Shown here: in pieces, positions 12,559 through 22,910 of the stretch
How positions within the stretch are numbered: position 1 is the stretch's first letter
How the letters are laid out: each line of letters starts with the position of its first letter
Assembly (NCBI GenBank): GCA_032173965.1
Contig: CM063283.1
Span: forward strand, 85,704,243 to 85,768,242
Length of the DNA: 64,000 bases
DNA from: Sitta carolinensis
Lineage: Eukaryota; Chordata; Aves; Passeriformes; Sittidae
Direction: 5' to 3'
Program-made: the position numbers and the translations under genes
The notes under the pieces: model-generated
Databases searched by the model: none
What the model was told of the DNA's origin: nothing
What the model saw: the letters and a program-made list of their open reading frames with translations, nothing else

Positions 12559-15280
12559 GAAAGTAAACAAGATGGCTGAGGTTAAACAGAAGCAGTACTG
12601 TACCATAAGCAACCCATGCTGTGCTCTTGTAGTCAGCAAATGCTTCCTTTACCCACAGCAGGTGGTTATATTTTCAAGAATAACATCAATTTGGGCCTTG
12701 AAACTTAAATAAAGCTGATATATAGATGGTAATTTGCAGGTCGGAACCTATCTTAGGTTCCTCAGTCATATATCTGTAGTAACTGTGGCTCCTCTGTAAG
12801 AAGCACAGAAGAGTTCTTGTTCATTTCTCAGTGGAAGTCTTTGTTCCCTGGAGCAATTCAAATATCACCTGTGAAAAAGTAGAAATTAATAATATAGAAA
12901 TGCAAAGGTCATCTGTGGCCCAAAACTCTTTCTGAATATCCCACTGCAAAACTGATAACAGAACTTCAGGAGTGCAGATGCAGGTGACAACAACAATTAA
13001 AGCACAAATATTTCTGCAAGAGATGAAAGCTCAGTTCTTAGACAGAGAAGAGACAAATCAAGAATTTTATGACAAGGTATAAAAAGTATTGAGTGTGTTC
13101 AGAAGAGTAAATTGGGCTATTATCCATCTCTTGTCATATAAAAGCATCAAGGAGAGACACTTAATTACACTGAGAAGCAACATGTTTCAGCTGCAAAGGG
13201 GAAATTTTTTTGTAGCACCTAATTCCTGAAACCAGTTGGCACAGCTTGGAGCGTGTGGTTAAGAACAGTTCTGTGGACTCTTGGAAAGGCAGGAATGTTC
13301 AGGAGTGCACATCTTTGTGCCGCCTAACTTGACTCAAAAATCACTTCAGGCTGGCCTAGGACCTTAAAAGCCTGGTCTGCTGGAGCTGGGTTCAGCAAAG
13401 CACTGCTCAGCAGAACGCACAGTGAGGGACCTGGAAATGCACTCACCTGTGGGGGAGCAAGTGCTGCCCGGCCTCACGACATGCTGCTCACCAAAGAGAC
13501 AGCGCACAAAGCCCTAGAGGAAAAGCCTTCTTGGTGTTTTATTTCCCTCTCTCTGGTTCCTTCGTGATCTTGTGCCTTGGACAGCCTCACTCCCTTCTCA
13601 GCTCCCACAGAGAAGAGCTCTCTTAGTAAATCTCCAGGTGATGGCAAGCTGGGAGGGATGGCAATGCTGCTGGAAAGAGTCAGCACTCAGAATGATCTTG
13701 GCAAAGCTACATGTGGAAAAAAAAATATGTACGGCTCACTGAGAATGAAAGGAAGTGATTTCACATAGTGAAGAATAATCAATTGTGGCTTTGCAGCAAA
13801 GGGGATGCGTAACTGTAGACAGTCAAATATCATAGTGTTGAGGAGAACACAAAATACAGTGTGGAATGAATAAGAAACTGAAAAGACTGTTACATGGGAG
13901 GTGTTACATTGCTGAATATAGGTAAGGCTTCATGCACAGAGCAATACAGGAGAAGAAAAAGGGAAACAGCCAGCAAAGAGGAAAGGCAGAGGTCAAGGCA
14001 AGTTGGAACTCTGAATGAAGTGGGGTTGATTTGCAAAATTAAAATGCTTCATTTTAAACTGACCATTCCTGTCAGCGTTTACTTATTTGCTGTGATTTTA
14101 AGAGTCGAGCAGTGATCCCAGGATAACTACTGGTCGCTTATGTGGCAATCACTCTTAAGACTTACCTGTTCCAGACAACTCCCACATTGCAATTGCCATC
14201 CCTCTACCTTATTAAACAGGGTAGAAACATATCTTTGACTGGGCTGGACTGCATAAACTGTCATTATCACTCTGACAGATTCTGCACTGAACAACTACAA
14301 GGAGCTACTGAGTCTCCTTCAGTCATTTCTGGATCAACTTTTTGCAGTGTACAAAACCAAAAATGTGACTGATCTTACAGCAGGTTATGATCCACCACCT
14401 AAAATTTTGACATTTCTCTGGTGCAAAGAACCATGTACACCAAACACCTATTAGCCTTCAACCTGCTGAAAGATCAATAGAGGAAGTCTGAATGACAACA
14501 TAAGGCAAACTTGAAGGAAAAGTATTCTGGATATATTTGCTACAGATCTTCTGTACCCAGGGATTACTACACAGCCGTTCAGATAGTAACTACTGGATCA
14601 TGGCACTGAAAGATGAGTACATATAAATACAGGTATCTGGAGTACAGCTGTCTAAACATCAACCAGAAAAATACCTAAATATGGACTAGAAGTTCCAGCA
14701 GAAAATGCAAAAAATGTAGAACATGCGCAAACTGACCTCAGAGCACTCAGAGGCAATTAGGGGCCTCATTCAGCATAACACCAAGGTCATATTTCTTCTT
14801 GTGACCCTGGTGTGAACAGATGTGCCACAGCCACCTACCTGCTGGGCAGCATGGCCTCTCCAGGAACTACACCAGAGACTCTGCTACATGAAAAAAATAC
14901 CAAAAAAAAGCTTTTGAGTATTAGTTTTATATGACATCTTTTCCTTGATTTTCACAGCTCTGTATAGTCTGCATAGTTCCACAGACTATATATAATCTCA
15001 GATTATAGCCCAAATTCACTACTCTGTGACTTTCGAAAGAGGGACACTATTTGACTTCCAAGAGGAAAACGGTGTTTAGGAATTGCAATATTAGGACCCG
15101 TCAGCAGAGGGCAACGCCGTCATCAGATTTGGGATGCTCAAAGCAGAGGCGCTCTGTCTGGGCCCTACCCTCTCTCCACCGTGCGCTGGGCTTGAGCAGC
15201 TCGGGTAGCGAATGAGTTCTGATCTTGGGCATCCCTTGTGGTCAGCAAGACAAGACTTGGGATGTTTCCTCTCCTTACAG
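12559..15280. other. Intergenic, nothing recognised
   Basis: No gene, CR1 or LTR recognised. Open frames at 13474-13768 and 13894-14372 are short, occur on both strands and carry no known motif. Confidence 0.5.
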
Positions 15281-15399
15281 AGAAAGTGAAGGTGACAGAA
15301 GATATCAAGCTCATAAACACACAAATCTCAGTGCAGAGTGAACTACAAGCACTCAGCACAACCGAGGCATCCATCAAGAGCATCCAGTCCTCTAGAAAG
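15281..15399 (+). other. Candidate orphan coding exon (coiled-coil-like)
   Basis: A 119-base segment has a good acceptor (cctctccttacag) and a gtaaca donor. It is open in a frame with a helix-forming pattern: EKVKVTEDIKLINTQISVQS, then SELQALSTTEASIKSIQSSRK. Hydrophobic residues recur every three to four positions and prolines are absent. Entry phase is 1 and exit phase 0. I found no partner exon and do not recognise the protein, so chance remains possible. Confidence 0.25.
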
Positions 15400-17765
15400 G
15401 TAACAGAGGAGTTTTTCCAGGCATTATTTCACCGCCATACCTCCATCTGCCCACCACTTCATTGAATTGTGGAGCACCATGTACACACATTCTCTAATGG
15501 GTGTTATTGAAGACATCTATTTTCCTTCACATCCTGGTGCCATGGCATAACCGAGTTTGGAAGACAACACCACATCAAGATAAATGTGTTTTGCAGCATT
15601 GGTAACAAGAGAGATGCCAGAGGAGCTGTGTTTTGAATGGTTTTTTTGCTTTGATTTGTAACTAAGACACATATCAGACTCAGCTACAGGTAACTGAACT
15701 AAGTTTAAACCTACAGCATGAGACATGAAAACTAGTCATGTGCAAAAGTACCATGCAATTAATCTTGTTTTGTCAAAGTAAATGAGTATTTTGATCAAGA
15801 GAACTAGCAAAATTATTCCTATTGCATTTGTAGTTTGAAGAGGCTCTCCTATACTGTATTATGTGAAAAGTTTTTTATCACAATTTCATTAGAATAACCT
15901 AGGGGTATGATTTCCATACTTACCAAGTACTTTATTGAACAGGTGCTTACCTGTGGGTAGGAAGCTAAGCATCTTCACTACTAAAATTACACTTTTCTAC
16001 CTTCCCCCTTTTTGAAAAACACCCAAAAACTTAGCCTCAATGTTTTGCTGTTATACTCTGTGCATTTCTGTTCAAAATTATCCAGAGTGCCTATTAATGA
16101 ACCTGGATACAAACCCAACATTTCAAGGAAGACAAATGTTCATTATCTGGATATTTGTCTAAACTTGTTCCCAATATTTATTTTTAGAACAAATAATTAC
16201 ATGAATGACCATAATAGACCAGTAAGATTTATTGAGAGTTTACCTTAAAATCAGAGACTTTATCCCTGAAAAAAAATATTTCTGATTACATGAATGCGTC
16301 ATTATTTATCAGTGTAATTAGTGCTACTCCTGTAAATATTTAAGTACTCCTCCACATATATTTTGCAAAACCAGGTACCAAAACTGAGTTCCGCATTTTT
16401 CCCCTCTCAGAGTAGCAACACCTCTAAGGAAAAAAAAAAAAAAAAAAACCCACCAAACCCACTTTTCTCTTATCCTAGCCGCAGGTTTCTGAGAATCTAT
16501 AATTTCACTGCTGAAGTGTTGTAAGGCAGCCGTGAAGTGCTGTAAATGTGTTTGTTTCCTCTTCACTAGTAGATAATTTTATCTGTTGGTGGCCCCTGCT
16601 AGGGCTAGATCAAAGCTTAATGAGTTGCATTAACTTTTAACAAGTGTGGTGGAAGCAAGATTATGTCTAGAAAAAGTCAGTAGTGCTGTTGTGTAAGTAA
16701 CAGGACAGCAGGTACAAATGCAGAGCCAGAACAGCCAGAAAGTACCCTGACATTCCTCTTGCTTAACAAGATCTGTAGTGTAAACAAAAGCTATCACCTA
16801 GTTCTTCCTGTCACAAAGGGAAGTATTTCACAATAGAATAAAGAAAAGAATAATATCTCACAAATTTTACATTTGCTTCCTGCTGACATTCATGCTGCAT
16901 TTTCCTTCATTGTCCGTATCTATCTCTCATTCTATTTTTACAGCACTTTCATCTCCATTCTCACATTTCACAGTTTCTCACTGCTTCAGAACTATTTTCT
17001 CAACAACAACTTCTGCTTGACCCTTTTGTCCTGCTGGCCCAGAACAGAGTGTCCCAATACAGAGAAAAAAAGGCAGCAAATATGCTCTGAGGAAGAATAT
17101 GCTATAAAGCAGATGCCAGAGCAAGTTTAATTTGAGAGGACCTGTTGCTTGTTAATTACAGTCAAAGTTAAGTGTCACTGACTATGGAAGAGTAATTTTT
17201 TGTTTTTTAAAGACTCAAAAAACCCCATGGATCCATAGAGGAAAATCATTGGACTTGGGAGGGGAGAAGCGGGGGTAGAACCATCCTCAAGTTCTTGATA
17301 ACTTTGTACAATGGAAAAACACTGAATTTGTCATCAGTGTTGAGAGAAGACATGGCTCCACCAGTTTCTGCATGCTTTTCCCTGATAGAGACTTAGTGTA
17401 ATAATGGAGCAGTCTAAAGAGAAGGAGGTGCTCACTACAGTTTTATGAGCAATAAGGCTTTAAAAGACACAGGGTTACTAACCTCTAAAGCAGAGTGAAA
17501 CAACCTCTGAGGCATTGAACTAATTGCATCATGAATCTGTGCTTGATGGAAGAAAAGTTCACAGGAATGGCAGTGTGTGCCTCTTGACTCCTCTCCCAGC
17601 ATCACAACACTTACCTGCAACGCATTTTCAAAAGTAAGCATGTATCAGACTTTAAAAAAAGAAGTTATTCAGTTGCTATGCTAGGGGTTTTTTTAAAAAA
17701 AGTTATTTTCAGTTCTTCAATCCATGAGAAAAGAGAATAGGAGACCAGAGTTGCATTCTACAAAC
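15400..17765. other. Intergenic, simple repeats only
   Basis: AT-rich with an A run (about 16431-16448) followed by C-rich bases. No gene signal. Frames at 16012-16248 and 16873-17130 have no recognisable motif. Confidence 0.5.
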
Positions 17766-17771
17766 TTTATT
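17766..17771 (-). promoter_or_regulatory. Polyadenylation signal of the H2A variant
   Basis: AATAAA on the minus strand lies about 90 bases after the H2A stop. With no stem-loop seen, this implies a polyadenylated histone mRNA. Confidence 0.5.
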
Positions 17772-17856
17772 ACATGCTTTAAAAATGAGCTAAAATTAGC
17801 AGGCAAAATACTGGGCAAAGAAGCAAACACATACAAATTAGTGGTACTGAGTCCCA

Positions 17857-18314
17857 TCATCTATAAGTGCACAGACCAGACCAAGAAAAGCAAATTTCAC
17901 TGTCTACTGCCATATTCTTGAGAAGAAGCAACATTTCCACTAGTTTCTTCGGAAGGAGCTGAGAATGGATACGTGGCATAACCCCGCTTTGAGGAATGGT
18001 CACTCCAGTAAAAAGCTTGTTTAGCTCATCATCACTTCGCACAGCCAGCTGAATGTGCCTTGGCAGGATCCTTGTCTTCTTGTTTTCACTTGCATTGTTC
18101 CCTGCCAGCTCCAGGACCTCTGCTGTCACGTACTCCAGCACTGCAGCCAGGTAGATGGCGGTGCCAGCACTAATCCTGTCAGCGTACCTCCCTCTTCGGA
18201 GCAGTCTATAGACACGACCCACGGGAACTGCAGACCTGCCCTGGCCGATTTGCTTCTCTTCGATGCACTTTTAGGGTTGCCAGCCACTGCTTGTTTCTTT
18301 CCACGTCCAGACAT
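17857..18314 (-). pseudogene. Histone H2A variant, single-base frameshift
   Basis: Intronless H2A. Frame 1 from the ATG at 18314 gives MSGRGKKQAVAG then SARAGLQFP. One base is missing at about 18222-18224, and the next frame continues [20 protein letters not shown] to the stop at 17857. Conserved points: the LQFP/VGR junction, [29 protein letters not shown] and LLPKK. The acidic-patch residues are present (E in LEY, AEV and LEL; DDE in place of DEE). The C-terminus is odd: after LLPKK the usual SHHKAKGK tail is replaced by a hydrophobic stretch ([13 protein letters not shown]). The L1 loop (ISAGTAIY) and docking segment ([13 protein letters not shown]) differ from canonical H2A. No histone stem-loop is seen, but AATAAA follows, so it resembles a replication-independent variant. 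It may be a fresh pseudogene, or intact with an assembly error. Shielding of the downstream frame from stops suggests the lesion is recent. Confidence 0.8.
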
Positions 18315-20089
18315 TCTGACAGGCGAGGAGACACAGAGGGCTGGAGGTCTTCAAAATACTCAGGTGCTTGGGCTACGGCTAATGGATTACAAGAGGAGGC
18401 AACAGCAAGGTCAGTTCTCCTCCTCACATCAAAAAGAAAGCTGCTTCTTTTCTTAGAAAAGAGCTCACCACATACACCGCAGCTCATCTACAGCAGAGCT
18501 AAAATTTTATTGTCCCTTTTAGGAGAAGGGCATCATTACAAAATCTGTCAAGGGTTACTGTAGTTAGAGGTGAAGGGCTCAAAAGAAGAGAGACTTTCCC
18601 TTGCTGCTTAGAATGTATTTGGGATTGAGGCACAGTGGGTCTTCTTCAGCAAGGTGTTTTTTAAACATCACAACTGTTACCTCAAAGATAACTTGAGGCC
18701 TGTCTCTTCTTCCAAGAGCAATCTGCATTACAACTTCTACTATCAAGCTAAAACTTCCCTCCATTTTTAACTTAAAAATAGAAAAGCACTTACAGCCCAC
18801 AGCTTGTTATACCCAAAATACTCTAGGACATTTTCATACAGAGCTTTAAATTAATTCCCCAAGTGGTATTCTCTGGCTTCTATGAGAATACTACTGGAAG
18901 TCTTCTGCATTAGGAAAAGGATGAATTGATTTGGACAGCACAATGCAGACTGTAAAAATTACCATCTTCTTTCTCATGATGAAGGAAATTCAGCCCAGCT
19001 AGAATACTCATACCACTGGAGTAGCAAAACTACTTATATGAATAGCATTTCTAGTCTATAAGAACACCTATCACTACATTAATATATAGGGTTTTTACAG
19101 AGAGGCTTAACTATTTAAAAAAAAAACTAAACCAGAATAAGCTTTGAGAAGAAGGTGAAAAAAAGTAAAAATTAAAAAACCCCCAGCTCCTAATAAAATC
19201 CAAGCATACCAATCCCTTATAATTCCTTATACCTATTATCAGTCAATGTTTTTTCTAAACTACTTACAATATAGTCACACTGTGCAATAGAGACAGCTAA
19301 CTTACAAAATAACATAAAGCCCACACAATACATCTTCTACAATACATTACAAATTAAAAATAAATCACATTACCTCCAAAAATTCTTATTTTAGCCTATC
19401 CTGTACCTTACTATAACCTGCAGACAGCCAAACCACATAACACCATTACCTTTTCCCCATGCCTGGAACCTTTTTATTACCAACATTTTCTCCTCATCAG
19501 CAGGTCACCTGGATAATTAATGAGTCATTTACACATGTGCTTCATCTTCCTTCACCTAACCCCTGATTTGAGGTGAAATGAAGAAATACATTACAGCTGC
19601 TCAGAAACAAAATTGCTGTGGTGAGAGGGAAGAGGGCAGGCTGTCTCTAAGAGCTGAGCCATAGCTACATTTCAGTCTCACTGAAATGACACTGCTGGTT
19701 TTCACCCACTCTGGCTGGAGTATTTCTGTCTGTACACTGTGTGTAAGAACAGTCCTCTCCTTCCTGAAGAAGCTTGATAAAAAGAGTACATAGGGAAAAT
19801 GGGCTTTGCAGTTATATTTTTAGTTGGGTGGGAGGGGGAAACTCTGTTTTGCTTTAGATGTGTCCTCGGCAGAGTAATGCTTGGTTCATATTGTGTCTGA
19901 GCCCCACCAAGTGATGTGATGGGGCTGCTGCTAAGATCTAGCCTTCTGACCCCTTTTCTGTCCTAGATGGGGCTCAGGGTTTACTGTGGTGCTGGTGATG
20001 AGTGTGCTTTGCTAGTTCCTCTTAGTTCACCTGGGCCATGGGTGTTGTTATAAATGCATATTTTGGTATTAGCTTTTTGCAAATGATGA
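18315..20089. other. Intergenic
   Basis: Upstream flank of the H2A variant and AT-rich sequence, with A-rich tracts around 19111-19180. No CpG island or clear promoter for the H2A locus. No further gene. Confidence 0.5.
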
Positions 20090-20099
20090 AATTAATGCT

Positions 20100-20620
20100 A
20101 TAAATATGATGTTTGTTTCTGTAATTTTTAGTGTGTTTTCACTGCCTGAATAGATGCATAAGGTTCTTTTCTTTGCTGTAGTTTGGAATTTAGGTGTAGT
20201 GTGTTTCAGCTGCCTGAATAGATAATTTCTGAAAGAGGCCCAAGTGACTATCAGCATTAACCGCTCGTGAAAAAAAAAGGACCAAAGCCCAAATCAAAAA
20301 ATGAGAACCGAATAAAAGTGAGATTGTGCTTGACGGACCCAAGGAGCGACCACACAGAGCAGTTCCTGAAAAATTGAATGTGCATAAGTCCATGCATGAA
20401 GAACGGACCCAAGGAGTGACTATGCAGTTCCTGGAAAAGTGAATGTGAATAAGTCCATGCATGAAGAGCAGTATAAGAAGGGGGGGGGGGGGGGGGGGTC
20501 CAAGACACCGGTGTGCTCTTGGCAGCGTGCCAAGACACCCAGCAGGCCGTATCTCTTTGCTTTATCTGTCTATTACTGTCTTTAGTAAACATTTTTTTTA
20601 AACTTTACCAGGAAAGTGAA
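20100..20620 (+). mobile_element. Endogenous retrovirus LTR with duplicated U3
   Basis: U3-R-U5-like layout. Two tandem copies of a 66-70 base unit (20333-20402 and 20403-20468, each starting acggacccaaggag) precede a TATA-like gtataagaag (20471-20480), a run of 19 G (20480-20498) and a U5-like 'cgtatctctttgctttatc'. A shorter duplicated motif (ctgcctgaatagat) occurs at about 20141 and 20210. No internal genes adjoin. The outer borders are approximate. Confidence 0.6.
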
Positions 20621-21061
20621 CTTTGTTTTTCACAGTGTGAATGATATTTCAGTCACAGAGGATGACTATTCAAACCAGAGGGTGCTCCCAGAAGCCCAGG
20701 CTCTGGCAAAATACTTAGACAATAAAACTGTCATGAACAGGTCAGCCTTTGGTCCTGCCTGCCAGACTCCAGCTGCAGGTCAGAGCTTCACAGCACCTGT
20801 ATTTGTGGCACTCACCCACTTTTCCTACAAGGATGAACCTTTAGCCTAAGCTAAATGAGGCTGAGTTTCCTGCCAACGCAGGGCTTTGAACAACCAGTAT
20901 GGAGTACCCCCTGCCATGTCCAAATGCCCACCACAAAGACTGATGTGCTCTCAAAGCACAGCTCTCCATTTCTTCTAATTCAGAGGCAGAAAAGGTGGCT
21001 GTGCCTTCCCTTCAGTGACCTAGCACAGGGAAAGCAGCCAGCCCACTTCAGAATGACCGGC

Positions 21062-21730
21062 TGTTAATGGTATGCCCATGTTATAGATAATAAAACGATA
21101 AAGCCGAATTAATGAAAAAGAAAATGGATTTTTATTTCAAGACCGAAATTCGGTCGCTTGGTAGCCACGATTCCGGGATCGTAACTGGGTGAACTAAGAT
21201 TCTAGCTCTGTCCGCAGAGAATCTCCCTTGTTCACAAAGGTCGTCTCTGCCGGAGTGGTTTTTATACAGTTTTTCTTGCCCGGGGCAGAGTTTCTCCTAT
21301 TCTTTCGTGATCTCACATATTCATGTCGTCTCTTTTTTTTCTGTGTTGGGCTGGACAAACGTTTCTGGGAAGCAATGAATGCTGTTAGGGAACCTGGTAT
21401 TAGAATGCAGGTTCTTGACGACTCTGGCTATCTTGATTGTTGGTACTGATGGAGTGTTCATCGCTTGGGTGTTTCCTGGACTGCCCCGGGAGGACCCATC
21501 TCCTTAGGAGCCACATCTTTTCGTTTGTTAATTAGGTCTTTCTTTCAGATGGCCTCTGTTTCACAGTCCGTTTCCCTGGTTCGGGCTGGTGATGTTTTTA
21601 AACCTTAAAAATTTCACTCACAGGTGCAATTTTTATTTCACGTATATTTTACATAAGCACGAATTATTCCAATATATATAACACCCATGATCTTATAACA
21701 TGTGGAAGTGGGGTTTCTAAATTTTCGTTT
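21062..21730 (-). mobile_element. Endogenous retrovirus LTR, minus strand
   Basis: On the minus strand TATAAA (21261-21266) is followed about 130 bases later by AATAAA (21131-21136), the spacing of an LTR promoter and R region. The segment between retains many CpGs (accgaatttcggtc, cccggaatcgtgg), unlike its surroundings, so it is probably young. The right-hand border is uncertain and could extend to about 22030. No retroviral gene frame is visible. Confidence 0.55.
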
Positions 21731-22191
21731 CAGACCCTTGCCAGAGCTGAGCCAGTCCTTCTTCCACTTGCCCAAACACACTCTTAAGGCCTGCTGGCAG
21801 GTTTCTTAGGGTTCTTTTACGGGGACTGAGATCTGGGTGAGCATGCTGTCCATCGGGCTAGAGCCAAAAAGGAGGAGACGGGAGGCAGGAGAGGGTGTCT
21901 TCCCTCTGCTATGTGTCTTTGAGAAACAAGCTGAAAAGACCTGCTCAGTTCTTTGGATTGGCAGGCCTAGGTTTGTATGGAATGGAGCGTGTTCCCACAC
22001 GGATTTGGGTCACCACACTCAACACAATTCTCAGTGTTTTCGAGTGATACTTTATCACCGCCTAAAAACTGAAATAAAAGTAACTATAAAGAGACAAATT
22101 TCTGGTAATATCAGTTGGCTATGATCAATCATAGCAATACAAGTACGGCTGATTATGCCTAATAAGAATTGATAATATAGGCTTGATTGAT

Positions 22192-22224
22192 ATTTTATTA
22201 TATTTTATTTTATTTTATTTTTTA
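22192..22224. repeat. (TTTTA)n simple repeat
   Basis: About six tandem TTTTA-type units, imperfect at the edges. Confidence 0.85.
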
Positions 22225-22331
22225 ACAGATCAGGGAAAGAAAATAAGACGATAAATCAGTGAGGAAATAAAGCTGTGTATGAAATGCAAACAGATAAAAA
22301 AAGGCTCAGTGAAGTAGAAAGAAAAGTTATA

Positions 22332-22400
22332 GGGAATCACATAAAAAGACCGGAAGGGACCACAGTGAGTCATCTGCCCAACCTCCCAGCTCCAGCATGG
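22332..22400 (-). repeat. CR1 LINE 3' end, minus
   Basis: Reads as the reverse complement of a CR1 tail (gggaatcacataaaaagaccggaagggacc, then catctgcccaacc). It lies directly next to a plus-strand CR1 end. Confidence 0.55.
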
Positions 22401-22410
22401 TTATTCTATG

Positions 22411-22520
22411 CAGGCTGGATGGGGCTTGGAGCAACCAGGTTTAGTGGAAGGTGTCCCTGCTCACAGCACGGGGATTGACGATCTGTAGGGTGCCTCTCAA
22501 CCCACACGGTTCCGCGATGC
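22411..22520 (+). repeat. CR1 LINE 3' end, plus
   Basis: Typical CR1 3' region: ggctggatggggcttggagcaacc, ggtttagtggaaggtgtccctgc, then cctctcaacccacacggttc. It abuts the PDCL3 CpG island. Confidence 0.75.
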
Positions 22521-22910
22521 CCCCGATCCGGCCGGGCCCATCCTAATTAGGTGCTGCGGGAAGCGGCGGCGGCGCTTTGCCCGCCCCGCCGGGAGCGCCG
22601 CCTCCTCCGGCCGCGCCGCGCACGCCGGGACCGGCCCTGCCCGGCCTGCCAGCGCCGCTGACCGGCCCGGGCCCCGCCCCGCCGCCGCCATGCAGGTGAG
22701 CCGCCGCGCTGCCCCCGCCTCCCGCTCCCGGCCGTGTGCGGGCGGCGCCGCGGGCCGAGCCGGGCCGAGCCGGGCCGGGCCGGGGCCGCGCCCACAGCCG
22801 CGGGCCGCCCGCCCCGGCCGAGCGCGCCGGGCAGCCGGGGCGGGGGCGGCCCGGGGTCGTGCCGCTCTGGCTGCTGCGGGGCGGCGTTCGGCAGCTTCGT
22901 GACTGGGTTT
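22500..22910 (+). promoter_or_regulatory. CpG-island promoter of PDCL3
   Basis: Extremely GC- and CpG-rich block with many GGCCGGG and CCGCC boxes and no TATA box, typical of a housekeeping gene. The start codon sits in a strong context (gccgccgccATGC) at 22690. Long open frames on both strands here are a by-product of GC content. Confidence 0.8.

Noticed and set aside
18055..18563. Plus-strand and upstream frames overlapping the H2A locus
   Set aside because: Shadows of the minus-strand histone frame and its flank.
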